DNA of 64,000 bases from Pseudomonadota bacterium (GCA_018902755.1 JAHIQI010000069.1:62001-126000), one strand, 5' to 3'; positions 14,914 to 23,608 are shown, numbered from the stretch's first letter. Notes: generated from the sequence alone by a model not told the origin. Numbers and translations are program-made.

Positions 14914-16098
14914 ATGCCTGAGATTAATTTAGAGCGCCGCATCAAACGACATGCCTGGGCCCCGGAACACCGCTTTTTCGCGGTGACCGCCCCGGGGTTG
15001 GAGCCCCTTTGCGCGGGCGAACTGGCCGCCCTGGGGGCCCTGGACATCCAGCCCGAGCCGGGCGGGGTGAACTTCGTTGCCAAGCTGGAGACGGCCATCA
15101 AGGCCAACCTGTGGCTGGCCACTGCCGGGCGGGTGTGGCTGCGGCTCAAGGACTTCCGGGTGCGCCTTTGGGAAGACCTGCTGCGTCAGGCCGATTCGGT
15201 GCCATGGGAGGTGTTCATCACCCCCGGCGCCCCGCTGAACATCCAGGTGAGCCTCAGCGGCAGCAACCTGAAGCACACCGGGCGCATCGCCGAGGTGGTG
15301 GGCCAGGCGGCGGCCAACCGCTTGCGGGAGATAGGCCTGGCCGCGCCGGTGCCCGCCGAGCCCGGCGACGAGACCGCCCAGCGCCTGCAAATTCGCGGCA
15401 GTGACCGACGCGCCACCATCAGCCTGGACATGAGCGGAGCGCACCTGCACAAGCGCGGCTGGCGGGCCCAGGGCGGGGCCGCCCCCCTGCGCGAGGACCT
15501 GGCCGCCGCGCTGCTGTTGCACTGCGGCTATGATGGTTCCATGTCCCTGCTGGACCCCATGTGCGGCAGCGGCACCTTGGTCATCGAGGCGGCGGCCATG
15601 GCCCGGCACCTGCCGCCCGGCCTGGGACGCGCGTTTGCCTTTGAGCAATGGCCCTGCCACCGCGAGGCGGCCTGGAACTATCTGAAGCGCCAGGCCGTGG
15701 AGCAGGCCTTACCCGCGCCGCCTGCACCCATCACGGGCCGGGACAGCAATGGCGAGGCGGTGGACTTGGCCCGGGGCAATGCCGAGCTGGCCGGAGTGGG
15801 GCAGGGGCTTGTCTTGGAGACGGCCGAATTTTTCGCGGCCGAGCCGCCCGCCGGTTCGGGGCTGGTGGTGATGAACCCGCCCTATGGCAAGCGCCTGGGC
15901 AGTGTGCGCCAGGCCCAGGACTTGGCCCGTCGCTTGGGCGAGCGCCTGGCCCAGGCCTATCCCGGCTGGCGCTGCGGGGTGGTGCTCTATCTGCAGGAGT
16001 GGGTCGAGCTGCTGGGGCTGGAGAACCCGTCCCTCATCACCGCGCCCTTTGGCGGCCTCCACGTCACCCTGCTCTCAGGCACCGTCCGGCAAAAGTAA
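14914..16098 (+). CDS. THUMP-domain class I SAM-dependent RNA methyltransferase (RlmL N-terminal-like)
   Basis: A 394-residue nucleic-acid methyltransferase of the YcbY/YpsC (UPF0020) family, which N2-methylates guanine in 23S rRNA. The THUMP domain covers about residues 60-170; the Rossmann methyltransferase follows, with LDPMCGSGTLVIEAA (SAM site, about residue 212) and VMNPPYGKR (catalytic NPPY, about residue 320). E. coli RlmL is a fusion with RlmK; this is the single-domain form. The stop is followed by an intergenic palindromic repeat. Confidence 0.87.
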   Translation: MPEINLERRIKRHAWAPEHRFFAVTAPGLEPLCAGELAALGALDIQPEPGGVNFVAKLETAIKANLWLATAGRVWLRLKDFRVRLWEDLLRQADSVPWEVFITPGAPLNIQVSLSGSNLKHTGRIAEVVGQAAANRLREIGLAAPVPAEPGDETAQRLQIRGSDRRATISLDMSGAHLHKRGWRAQGGAAPLREDLAAALLLHCGYDGSMSLLDPMCGSGTLVIEAAAMARHLPPGLGRAFAFEQWPCHREAAWNYLKRQAVEQALPAPPAPITGRDSNGEAVDLARGNAELAGVGQGLVLETAEFFAAEPPAGSGLVVMNPPYGKRLGSVRQAQDLARRLGERLAQAYPGWRCGVVLYLQEWVELLGLENPSLITAPFGGLHVTLLSGTVRQK

Positions 16099-16124
16099 AT
16101 TCTCGCGGAACAATTTCCCAGAAT

Positions 16125-16255
16125 TAAAGGACGCTCCTGCGGCACAGCCAGGGGCGACTAGGCAAGGCGTCGGGCTAGCGAGGCCCGCAGGCGTATTGAT
16201 CCATACGCCGAGGAGGCGAGCGACGCCCGCAACGCAGTCTAGGCGCGCCTGGCGA
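16125..16255. repeat. Palindromic intergenic repeat (REP-like)
   Basis: GC-rich intergenic element with nested inverted repeats: GGCGTAT at 16190-16196 pairs with ATACGCC at 16203-16209, and an outer GGCGTCG (16166-16172) pairs with CGACGCC (16221-16227), giving an imperfect hairpin of about 62 bp. It lies between two convergent 3' ends. The style matches the multi-copy REP-type repeats common in deltaproteobacterial genomes, but only this copy was noticed in the window. Confidence 0.6.
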
Positions 16256-16265
16256 AGCCGCCTAA

Positions 16266-17009
16266 TTACATGTTCCAGCCGCCCGATACTTCCCAGGCGG
16301 CTCCGGTAACGAAGCTGGCCTCGCTGCTGGCCAAAAAGGCGATCACGTTGGCGATCTCGCCGGGCTGGGCCATGCGCCGCATAGGGGTCTCGGCCAAGAG
16401 CTTGGCCTTTATCTTCTCAGACATCAGGGCACGGATGGCCGGGGTGTCGGTGAGCCCGGGCAACACGCAGTTTACCCGCACCCCCTGGTGGGCCATTTCC
16501 CGGGCGGCCGATTTGGTCAGCCCCACCATGCCCGCCTTGGCCGCGCTGTAGGCCGCCTCGCCCTGGCCGCCGATCTTGGCGTAAATGCTGGAGACGTTGA
16601 CTATGGCGCCCTGGCCCGCCTGGGCGAACACGGGAAGCACGGTCTGCATGCCCAGCAGGCAGGAGGTCAGATGAACCTCCAGCACCGCCTCGAAGTCGTC
16701 CAGACCCAGGCCGGCCACCCCGCCGGGTCGGTCGAAGCCGGCGTTGTTCACCAGCACGGTGAGCGGCCCGTAGCGGCGCACCGCCTCCTCCACCACGGCC
16801 TGCCAGTCATCGGCCCGGCGTACGTCCATGGCCAGGGCCATGGCCCGGCCTCCGGCCCCCTCGATGGCCAAGGCCCCGGCCTCGGCGGTGGGCAGGTCCT
16901 GATCGGCCAAAACCACCGCCGCGCCCAGGTTGCCCATCTTTTCGGCCACGGCCAGGCCGATGCCCCGGCCCGCTCCGGTGATCAAGGCCACTTCGCCCGT
17001 GAAATCCAT
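16266..17009 (-). CDS. Short-chain dehydrogenase/reductase (FabG-like)
   Basis: A 247-residue classical SDR. It has the NAD(P)-binding TGAGRGIG (residues about 11-18), the structural NNAG, the catalytic Ser in VSSIYAK, the YSAAK active-site Tyr/Lys pair and a C-terminal VSGGWNM. An Asp after beta-strand 2 (LADQDL) favours NAD(H) over NADP(H). AGGGAGAAG lies just before the ATG at 17009. The substrate cannot be told: FabG-type ketoacyl reductases and sugar or alcohol dehydrogenases share all these motifs. Confidence 0.88.
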   Translation of the reverse strand: MDFTGEVALITGAGRGIGLAVAEKMGNLGAAVVLADQDLPTAEAGALAIEGAGGRAMALAMDVRRADDWQAVVEEAVRRYGPLTVLVNNAGFDRPGGVAGLGLDDFEAVLEVHLTSCLLGMQTVLPVFAQAGQGAIVNVSSIYAKIGGQGEAAYSAAKAGMVGLTKSAAREMAHQGVRVNCVLPGLTDTPAIRALMSEKIKAKLLAETPMRRMAQPGEIANVIAFLASSEASFVTGAAWEVSGGWNM

Positions 17010-17111
17010 GCGCTTCTCCCTGTAAGAGACCGGTAGACGCCAAGCGTGTTCGCCTGCTCCTGGGATAGCCTTTTTGCGCTCCCAGGTCAATGCCAACAAT
17101 GCTGACGGGGC

Positions 17112-17140
17112 TTGACCGGCGCGCCCGGCGATGATAACTA
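17112..17140 (+). promoter_or_regulatory. Promoter of the cobalamin-riboswitch transcript
   Basis: TTGACC at 17112-17117, a 17-bp spacer and TAACTA at 17135-17140, placing the transcript start a few bases before the riboswitch fold. Confidence 0.5.
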
Positions 17141-17147
17141 AGAGTCA

Positions 17148-17350
17148 AAGCCATGTGGTGTGGCGCCCTGAAAAGGGCATGGGAAGCCGGTGCGAATCCG
17201 GCGCGGACCCGCCGCTGTGAGTGGGGACCAAACCCGCATAAAGCCACTGGCCCAGCCTCCCAGGGAGACGCGGGCCGGGAAGGCGCGGGGAGTAGGACGA
17301 TCCACGAGCCAGAAGACCGGCCACACCATGAACGCCCCGGTCGTGGGAGA
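17148..17350 (+). ncRNA. Cobalamin (adenosylcobalamin) riboswitch
   Basis: Leader RNA with the conserved cobalamin aptamer elements in order: the GGGAAGCCGGTGCGAATCCG core (17181-17200), the GCCGCTGTGA segment, the GCCACTGG helix (from about 17242) and the B12 box AGCCAGAAGACC at 17307-17318. A terminator hairpin follows at once, so cobalamin binding most likely stops transcription before bzaF. Confidence 0.92.
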
Positions 17351-17358
17351 TGGTAAAT

Positions 17359-17395
17359 CCCCGATCCCGTAATGCATGCGGGATGGGGCTTTTTT
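17359..17395 (+). terminator. Riboswitch expression-platform terminator
   Basis: CCCC-G-ATCCCG (17359-17369) pairs with CGGGAT-GGGG (17379-17388), with one bulged G, and is followed by a T-tract. It lies between the aptamer and the bzaF ribosome site, as expected for transcriptional control. Confidence 0.85.
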
Positions 17396-17438
17396 GTGGA
17401 GCACGGTTGTTGCTCCCCATCTCTCTGGAGGACCGGAC

Positions 17439-18746
17439 ATGGAAAACACCCTGCTGGCGGCCCAGGCGGGCCGGACCACCCCTGTCATGGAAACCATCGC
17501 GGCCCAAGAGGGCCTTAGCGCCGAGGCGGTGCGCCAAGAGATCGCCTTGGGCCGTCTGGTGGTGCCCCAAAACCCCAACCATGAATGCCGGGTCGTGGGC
17601 ATCGGCCGGGGCATGCGCACCAAGATCAACGCCTCCATCGGCACCAGCACCGACCTGGCCGACGTGGACGAGGAGGTGGCCAAGGCCCTGGCCGCCCAGG
17701 AGGCGGGCGCGGACACCCTGATGGAGCTGTCGGTGGGCGGCGATTTGGACCTGGTGCGCCGCGAGGTCTTGGCCGCGGTGGACCTGCCGGTGGGCAACGT
17801 GCCCCTGTACCAGGCCTTCAGCGAGGCGGCCAAGCGCCACGGCGACCCCAACAAGCTGGACCCGGAGGAGCTTTTCGAGCTGATCGAGCGCCAGTGCGCC
17901 GACGGCATCTCCTTCATGGCCATCCATTGCGGCATCAATCTTTTCACCCTGGAGCGCCTGCAGCGCCAGGGCTACCGCTACGGCGGCCTGGTGAGCAAGG
18001 GCGGGGCATCCATGGTGGCCTGGATGCAGGCCAATAAGCGCGAGAACCCCCTTTACGAGCAGTTCGACCGGGTGGCGGGCATCCTCAAGAAGTACGACGC
18101 GGTGCTCAGCCTAGGCAACGGCTTCCGGGCCGGTTCCATCGCCGACTCCAGCGATCGGGTCATGGTGCAGGAGCTTCTGATCAACTGCGAGCTGGCCGAG
18201 TTGGGCCGGGACATGGGTTGCCAGATGATGGTGGAGGGGCCGGGCCACGTGCCTTTGGACGAGGTGGAGGCCAACATCATCCTGGAAAAGCGCATGAGCG
18301 GCGGCTCGCCCTATTACATGCTGGGGCCATTGCCCACCGACTTGGGGGCGGGCTACGACCACGTGGTGGCGGCCATCGGCGCGGCCCAGTCGGCCCGCTA
18401 CGGCGCGGACCTGATCTGCTACATCACCCCGGCCGAGCACCTGGCCCTGCCCAACCTGAACGACGTGGTTGAGGGGGTCAAGGTGGCCCGCCTGGCCGCT
18501 CACATCGGTGACCTGGCCAAGTACCCCGAGCGCCGTGACCGCGACATGGCCATGAGCAAAGCCCGCCGCGACCTGGACTGGGAGGCCCAGTTCAAGCTGG
18601 CCCTGTTCCCGGATGACGCCCGGCGCATCCGCGGTGAGCGCTCGCCCAGCAACAGCCACGTGTGCACCATGTGCGGCGAGTTCTGCGCCAACAAGGGGGC
18701 CAACCAGGCCCTGGGGCACATGCTGGCCGACAGCCGCAAGCGCTAA
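17439..18746 (+). CDS. bzaF: 5-hydroxybenzimidazole synthase (ThiC paralogue, BzaF type)
   Basis: A 435-residue ThiC-superfamily radical SAM enzyme. ThiC makes HMP-phosphate for thiamin from aminoimidazole ribotide; BzaF turns the same substrate into 5-hydroxybenzimidazole, the anaerobic precursor of the cobalamin lower ligand. BzaF is favoured because the gene sits behind a cobalamin riboswitch, not a TPP riboswitch, and is about 435 residues long, lacking the N-terminal extension of many ThiC proteins. Family motifs include NASIGTS, DTLMELSVGGDL and MVEGPGHVPLDE. The C-terminal cluster motif is CTMCGEFC (Cys409, 412, 416), CX2CX3C, whereas ThiC has CX2CX4C. GGAGG precedes the ATG. Other bza/cob genes are not adjacent. 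Confidence 0.85.
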   Translation: MENTLLAAQAGRTTPVMETIAAQEGLSAEAVRQEIALGRLVVPQNPNHECRVVGIGRGMRTKINASIGTSTDLADVDEEVAKALAAQEAGADTLMELSVGGDLDLVRREVLAAVDLPVGNVPLYQAFSEAAKRHGDPNKLDPEELFELIERQCADGISFMAIHCGINLFTLERLQRQGYRYGGLVSKGGASMVAWMQANKRENPLYEQFDRVAGILKKYDAVLSLGNGFRAGSIADSSDRVMVQELLINCELAELGRDMGCQMMVEGPGHVPLDEVEANIILEKRMSGGSPYYMLGPLPTDLGAGYDHVVAAIGAAQSARYGADLICYITPAEHLALPNLNDVVEGVKVARLAAHIGDLAKYPERRDRDMAMSKARRDLDWEAQFKLALFPDDARRIRGERSPSNSHVCTMCGEFCANKGANQALGHMLADSRKR

Positions 18747-18768
18747 GTATTCCCGCGGTTGAGCCAAG

Positions 18769-18808
18769 CCCCCGCGCCTCGCCTTGACAGGCGGGGCCGG
18801 GGGTTCTA
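18769..18808 (+). terminator. Probable terminator after bzaF
   Basis: CCCCCG at 18769-18774 pairs with CGGGGG at 18798-18803, with imperfect pairing of CGCCTCGCC and GGCGGGGC inside; only a short T-rich stretch (TTCTAAT) follows. Confidence 0.6.
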
Positions 18809-18857
18809 ATATTGCATAACTACGCGGCATTTCAGCCCATCACCGCTGGGAGGGCTT

Positions 18858-19217
18858 ATGGCCGTACACGGGAATGACGAGCGAGGGCAAGACCTGTTCG
18901 ATCTGGTGCAGCGCGAGTTCACAAGGCGCGGCCTGTTGGGCAGGGTGATTCGGGTGCAGGTATACGGGCGCACCTACAGCGCGCGTTGCGACGCGGAGTG
19001 CTTCAGCCTGTACCGTATCAACGAACGCCCCCACGTGCCGCCGGGAATGCCTGGTTGGACCGTGTGCCGGGTGGCCCGGGCCGAATGTTTCAGCCTGGAC
19101 CTCAGCGAGGAGGCCTGCCCCGAGCCCTCCTCGGCGCAAGCGATGGAGGAGGCCCGAGCCTGGGTGGAGCGCCTGTTGGCCGCCTTGGACAAACCCAGCG
19201 TTTTTTCGAGAGCATAA
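18858..19217 (+). CDS. Hypothetical protein (119 aa)
   Basis: Unrecognised soluble protein with no signal peptide. Two similar segments, AECFSLYRI and AECFSLDLS, about 35 residues apart, suggest an internal repeat. GGGAGGG lies before the ATG, and the stop is 12 bp before the kinase gene, so the two are probably co-transcribed. Confidence 0.65.
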   Translation: MAVHGNDERGQDLFDLVQREFTRRGLLGRVIRVQVYGRTYSARCDAECFSLYRINERPHVPPGMPGWTVCRVARAECFSLDLSEEACPEPSSAQAMEEARAWVERLLAALDKPSVFSRA

Positions 19218-19229
19218 GGAGACAACTCA

Positions 19230-20165
19230 GTGCGCATCTATGTGTCGGGCTCTTTGGCCTACGACCGCATCATGAATTTCGAGGGGCGCTTTGCCGACCA
19301 CATCCTGCCCGACAAGATCCACGTGCTCAACGTATGCTTCAACGTCAACGGCCTGCAGGAAAAGCTGGGCGGCACCGCCGGAAACATCGCCTACGGCCTG
19401 GCCCAGTTGGGCGAGCGTCCGGTGCTCTTGGCCTGTCTGGGCCGCGACGGCGCGCGCTACCTGGAGTGGATGGACAGCAACGGCGTGGACACCAGCCAGG
19501 TGCGCCGCGTCGAAGAGGAGTTCACCGCCGGTGCCTTCATCACTACCGACAAGTCGGACAACCAGATCACCGGCTTCAACCCCGGGGCCATGAACTTCCC
19601 CTGCCAATGCGCGGTGGAGGACATGAAGCCCGACGCCTCCCTGGCCATCGTGGCTCCCGGCAACCTGGAGGACATGACCGAGTTGCCCGTCCAGTTCCGC
19701 CGCCGGGGGATTCCTTATATCTTCGACCCCGGCCAGTCGCTCAACATCTGGAAGGGCCCGGAGCTGACCAAGGCCTTCACCGGGGCCAAGATTCTCATCA
19801 GCAACGACTACGAGTTGGAGCTGATCCAGCGCATGACCGGCCTCAAGCTCAGCCAGATTATTGACAAGGTGGAGGCCCTGATCACCACCAAGGGCGAGGA
19901 GGGCTCGGTCTTGTGGCGTGGTCCGGACCGCACCGACATCCCCGCCTGCCCGGCCAGCCAGGTGCTGGACCCCACCGGCGCGGGCGATGCCTATCGCTCC
20001 GGCCTGCTCAAGGCCATGGCCCTGGGCAAGGACCTGGCCCAGGCCTGCCTGTGGGGAGCGGTGCTGGCCTCCTATGCCGTGGCCTGCTACGGCACCCAGG
20101 AATATGAAGTTGACCAGGCCCAGTTCGCCCAGCGTTTACAAACCCTGGGCGGGTCGGTGGCTTGA
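19230..20165 (+). CDS. PfkB-family carbohydrate/nucleoside kinase
   Basis: A 311-residue ribokinase-fold enzyme phosphorylating a sugar or nucleoside with ATP. It has the N-terminal GGTAGNIA glycine motif and the C-terminal anion-hole and catalytic motif DPTGAGDAY (Asp the general base). The lid segment TDKSDNQITGFNPGAM resembles that of adenosine or broad-specificity nucleoside kinases (xNQxxxFxPGA), which favours a nucleoside substrate. The start is GTG after AAGGAGA. No pathway genes nearby settle the substrate. Confidence 0.85.
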   Translation: MRIYVSGSLAYDRIMNFEGRFADHILPDKIHVLNVCFNVNGLQEKLGGTAGNIAYGLAQLGERPVLLACLGRDGARYLEWMDSNGVDTSQVRRVEEEFTAGAFITTDKSDNQITGFNPGAMNFPCQCAVEDMKPDASLAIVAPGNLEDMTELPVQFRRRGIPYIFDPGQSLNIWKGPELTKAFTGAKILISNDYELELIQRMTGLKLSQIIDKVEALITTKGEEGSVLWRGPDRTDIPACPASQVLDPTGAGDAYRSGLLKAMALGKDLAQACLWGAVLASYAVACYGTQEYEVDQAQFAQRLQTLGGSVA

Positions 20166-20218
20166 CAGCCGGCGGCCCGGAGCCAGCATACTAGACAAAC
20201 AGGAAAGGAGCCCCGCCC

Positions 20219-20566
20219 GTGGAGACCCAGACCGGCGACATCGTGTTGATCCACCGCAAAAAGGAGCCGGTGGCCTACGCCAGGGTGGAGGAGATACTGG
20301 CCGACCGCAAACCCGGCTGGTGGCAAATCCGCATGCTGATTTTGCATCCCCCGGCCCAGGAAGTCACTTGGATCCTGCGGGAAGAGTATATAGACGGCGG
20401 AGACTTCACCATGGGCGGCGATCCGGTGCGCCTGGAGCGCTTGGCTCCGCCCCTGCCCGCCCTGCCGGTGGTGGAAGAACCGGAGCCCGAGCCAGACGGC
20501 GCAGCGCCGCAGGGCAAGGGCGGCGGCAAGGTGGTGAGCTTGTCCCGCCGACGCAGCAAGGACTGA
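20219..20566 (+). CDS. Hypothetical protein (115 aa)
   Basis: Short protein with a compact N-terminal domain of about 75 residues (GDIVLIHRKKEPVAYARVEEI, beta-rich, ending near GGDPVRLERL) and a Pro/Glu-rich tail with a basic C-terminus (SLSRRRSKD). The tail looks disordered. AGGAAAGGAG precedes the GTG start. Function not recognised; the basic tail would suit contact with nucleic acid, but that is a guess. Confidence 0.65.
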   Translation: METQTGDIVLIHRKKEPVAYARVEEILADRKPGWWQIRMLILHPPAQEVTWILREEYIDGGDFTMGGDPVRLERLAPPLPALPVVEEPEPEPDGAAPQGKGGGKVVSLSRRRSKD

Positions 20567-20591
20567 TCCGCCCCAGACAGAATAGGGAGCC

Positions 20592-21050
20592 ATGAGCCCA
20601 CGAGAGAGCAGACAGCATCCCCATCGCTTGCAGTCCTTCAGGTTCAACCTGGAGTTTCGCCCCCGCTTTTCCGACCTGGACCCTCTGGGCCGGGTGAGCA
20701 ACTCACGCTTCTTCACCTATTTCGAAGAGGCACGCATGGCCTACCTGTCCCAGCTGGGCCTGTGGGCCCCCGCCGGTTCGGGCCTGTGCCTGCTGGTGCA
20801 GCGGGACACCTGCCGCTACCAGTTGCCGGTGCAGCACCATCATCTGGTGCAGGTGTTCTTGCGCACCGCCGACTGGGGTAGGCGCTCCTTCAGCTTCCAC
20901 TACGCCCTGTGGCTGCCCGAGGAGGACCTCTTGGCCGCCGAAGGCACCACCAGGGTCTCCTGCTTCAACCCGGCAACCGGCCGGGCCTGCGATTTGCCGG
21001 AAGAATACCTCCTGGCCATGCAGGCCTACGAGCTGGAGGGGGGTGAGTAG
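20592..21050 (+). CDS. Hot-dog-fold acyl-CoA thioesterase (4HBT family)
   Basis: A 152-residue single hot-dog domain of the 4-hydroxybenzoyl-CoA thioesterase/YbgC type. The active-site segment FRPRFSDLDPLGRVSNSRFF carries the family Asp (SDLD), and the following FTYFEEARMAYL helix is typical. GGGAGCC precedes the ATG. It begins 25 bp after the preceding small gene. The substrate is unknown. Confidence 0.82.
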   Translation: MSPRESRQHPHRLQSFRFNLEFRPRFSDLDPLGRVSNSRFFTYFEEARMAYLSQLGLWAPAGSGLCLLVQRDTCRYQLPVQHHHLVQVFLRTADWGRRSFSFHYALWLPEEDLLAAEGTTRVSCFNPATGRACDLPEEYLLAMQAYELEGGE

Positions 21051-21131
21051 GGCGGCTGGGCCGGGCGAGTTTCGGCAAATTAACCTTACTGTCCCTTGTC
21101 CCTTGGTGGTTCCTCTGGCACACTTCATCCC

Positions 21132-21887
21132 ATGAATGAAAGCGGCATATGGATCTGGCTGGCCTGGATCGGCCTGGGCCTGGCGGCCCTGATGGTTGCG
21201 GTGCTGGGCCCCCTGCTTTTGGGCCGCCTGCTGTGCCCCCGCCTCACCCTGGCTTTGTTCCGCCGCTATAGCTGGCTTTTGCAGGGCCTTCTGGACCGCA
21301 TCAGCCCCGGCCTGGATCTGCGCCTCATGGTGCGGGCGGGCAACCGCTACTTCCGCAAGGCCTTCGCGGCCACCCCCTTTTCCCGGCGGGTGCTCTTTTT
21401 GCCCTTCTGCCTGAAGCCCCTGGACTGCGCCGCCGAGGTGGACCCGGACAAGGGCCTGCTGTGCACCGGCGGTTGCCCCGGCTGCCAGGTCGGCCAGGTG
21501 CGCGCCGAGGCCCTGGCCCTGGGCTACGCCGCGGTGTACGTGGTGCCCAGCTCGCGCATCCTCAGGGGTCGGGGTCTTTTACCCAGCGACCAGTTCATCA
21601 AGAAAAAGATAAAGGCCCACGCCCCGGGAGCGGCCCTGGGGGTCACCTGCCCCTGGCATCTGCGCAACCGGCTGTTGGCAAAGTACACCCTGCGCGGCGG
21701 CAACTACACCTCCGTGGCCAGCGCCGAGCCGCGGGAGAAGACCGTCGCTCCTTTGCAGGGAGTGCTCATGGACCGGCAGAACTGCCGTCAGGGCACGGTG
21801 AACTGGGAGCGGGTGCGCTCCTGCATGGCCTTGGGAAGGGGACAGGCCCCCAAACTCGGCCTGCCCATAATCGTTGAAAAGACCTAG
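21132..21887 (+). CDS. DUF116 family membrane-anchored protein
   Basis: A 251-residue protein with an N-terminal transmembrane helix (about residues 5-30) and a cysteine-containing soluble domain: FCLKPLDCAAEVD, LLCTGGCPGCQVG, VTCPWHLRN and QNCRQGTVNW. This layout is that of DUF116, found mainly in anaerobes. The clustered Cys residues suggest metal or Fe-S binding, which is inference. The stop abuts the convergent patatin gene with no gap. Confidence 0.82.
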   Translation: MNESGIWIWLAWIGLGLAALMVAVLGPLLLGRLLCPRLTLALFRRYSWLLQGLLDRISPGLDLRLMVRAGNRYFRKAFAATPFSRRVLFLPFCLKPLDCAAEVDPDKGLLCTGGCPGCQVGQVRAEALALGYAAVYVVPSSRILRGRGLLPSDQFIKKKIKAHAPGAALGVTCPWHLRNRLLAKYTLRGGNYTSVASAEPREKTVAPLQGVLMDRQNCRQGTVNWERVRSCMALGRGQAPKLGLPIIVEKT

Positions 21888-22757
21888 TTAGTAAGTCCCC
21901 AGTACATTCTTGGCGTTTTGGCGGGCGGCGGCAAAGGCGGCCGGTCCGTGGTGCATGCGTTTGGGCCCGCAGCGGGGCATGTCCCTGGCCAGGACCTCGC
22001 GCAGGGCCAGGCCGCGTTCCATCACCGCCTGCTTTTGATCCAGATACATCTGCCAGCGGGCCGCGTCCACGGAGCGCGATTGGATGCGCACGGGAGCCAG
22101 GCTAAGGGCCAGGGTCTGGGCCGGGGTGCGTTCCAGGCTGGAGCTGGGCAGGATGTGCACCACCAGGCTGGCCGCGCCCAAGTGCTCGGCGCAGGCGGTG
22201 AGAGGGGCCTTGTCGATGAGCCCGCCGTCCACCAGCAGGCCGCCTTGGTGGGGCACCGCCGCGAACAGGGCGGGCACCGCGCCCGAGGCGCGCACCGCCG
22301 TGGGCAGGGAACCGCTGGTCAAGACCACCCGGCGGGCGCTGGTCAGGTCCAGGGCGCTCATCAGGCAGGGCTTGGGGCAGTCCTCGAAGCGGGTGGCGGG
22401 AAGGTACTCGCCCAACAGGCGCTCAAAGGCCTCGCCCGCCAGATAGCCGCTGCGCCCCTTGAGGCCGCCCAGGAGCCAGCGAATGGTGTCGGCCGGGGAG
22501 GGCGGGTCCCAGAAGTCGCGGCGACCCAGTTGACTGAAAAGCTCCAGCATGCGCTGGGGCGAGGCCCCGCCCGCGGCAAAGGCGGCCACCAGGGCCCCGG
22601 AGGATGAGCCCGCGTAGGCGTCCGGGGTGAGCCCCAGGTCGGCCAGGCCCTGCAAAAAACCGGCGTGGGCGAAGAAACCGAAAAATCCGGAGGACATCAC
22701 CGCCACCACCGGCCGGGGCAGAGCCCTCAGGTCTACGGCATTTTCTTGATTAGTCAT
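21888..22757 (-). CDS. Patatin-like phospholipase
   Basis: A 289-residue serine lipase/acyl hydrolase of the patatin/RssA family. The oxyanion-hole region is FFGFFAHAGFLQGL (less glycine-rich than the usual GGGxRG), the nucleophile Ser lies in GSSSG (about residue 49) and the dyad Asp in DGGLID. ATG at 22757 has an AGAG site at 8 bases; GTG at 22763 is an alternative. No signal peptide, so it is likely cytoplasmic or membrane-peripheral. It is divergent from the sirtuin gene. Confidence 0.83.
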   Translation of the reverse strand: MTNQENAVDLRALPRPVVAVMSSGFFGFFAHAGFLQGLADLGLTPDAYAGSSSGALVAAFAAGGASPQRMLELFSQLGRRDFWDPPSPADTIRWLLGGLKGRSGYLAGEAFERLLGEYLPATRFEDCPKPCLMSALDLTSARRVVLTSGSLPTAVRASGAVPALFAAVPHQGGLLVDGGLIDKAPLTACAEHLGAASLVVHILPSSSLERTPAQTLALSLAPVRIQSRSVDAARWQMYLDQKQAVMERGLALREVLARDMPRCGPKRMHHGPAAFAAARQNAKNVLGTY

Positions 22758-22807
22758 GGGCACATCTCTAGACTAGGGCCATGCTGCTGTCAACCTAGGC
22801 GAGGTCC

Positions 22808-23572
22808 ATGGACGAAAAAATCGAAAAATTGGCCGACCTGGTGATTCAGGGCGGCGGTCTGGTTGTGTTTACCGGGGCGGGCATGTCCACCGAGAGCGGC
22901 ATACCCGATTACCGGTCGCCGGGGGGCATCTGGAGCCGTCACAAGCCGGTGGATTTTTCCGAATTTTTGGAGAGTCCCGAAGCACGCGAAGCCTACTGGC
23001 GGTTTTACCAGGAGTGGTATCCCGGCTTTACCAAAGCTTACCCCAACCAGGGGCACAAGGCCCTGGGGCGGCTGTGGGACGCGGGCCTGCTCACCGGGGT
23101 GATCACCCAGAACGTGGACGGCCTGCACCAGGCGGGCGGGGTGCCGGACAACGCGGTGGTGGAGCTGCACGGCAACGTGTTCGAGACCAGGTGCCTGGAC
23201 TGCGGCCGCTTCAGCGAGCCCACCGCCGAGGTGCTTAAGCGCTTCCGCAAGGGCCACAAGGACCCGACCTGTCCCTCCTGCGGGGGCAGGCTCAAGCCGG
23301 CCACCATATCCTTTGGCCAGGACCTGAACCTAAGGGACTTGGAGCTGGCCCGGCACTTGTGCTGCGAAGCCCAACCCCTGGTGGTGGTGGGCTCCAGCCT
23401 GGTGGTGAGCCCGGCGGCCGAGCTGCCCCGCTACACCCTGGGCCTGGGTCATGACTTGGTGATCATCAACCAGACCCTGACCCACCTGGACCCCAAGGCC
23501 AAGCTGCTCTTTAGGCGGCCCGCCGGGGAGGCCCTGGCCGCCCTGGCGGATGCCCTATTAAAGCGCAAATAA
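22808..23572 (+). CDS. cobB: NAD-dependent protein deacylase (sirtuin)
   Basis: A 254-residue Sir2-family enzyme removing acyl groups from lysine with NAD. It has GAGMSTESGIPDYRSPGGIW (NAD site, about residues 23-42), TQNVDGLH, the catalytic His in ELHGN (His121), and four zinc ligands in CLDC (129/132) and CPSC (155/158). It lacks the AxxR substrate signature of desuccinylases in the usual place, so deacetylation is more likely. The symbol follows common usage for bacterial sirtuins. Confidence 0.9.
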   Translation: MDEKIEKLADLVIQGGGLVVFTGAGMSTESGIPDYRSPGGIWSRHKPVDFSEFLESPEAREAYWRFYQEWYPGFTKAYPNQGHKALGRLWDAGLLTGVITQNVDGLHQAGGVPDNAVVELHGNVFETRCLDCGRFSEPTAEVLKRFRKGHKDPTCPSCGGRLKPATISFGQDLNLRDLELARHLCCEAQPLVVVGSSLVVSPAAELPRYTLGLGHDLVIINQTLTHLDPKAKLLFRRPAGEALAALADALLKRK

Positions 23573-23608
23573 AAACGGGGTATAAGGCTTATTAGTTAAT
23601 AAATTACT

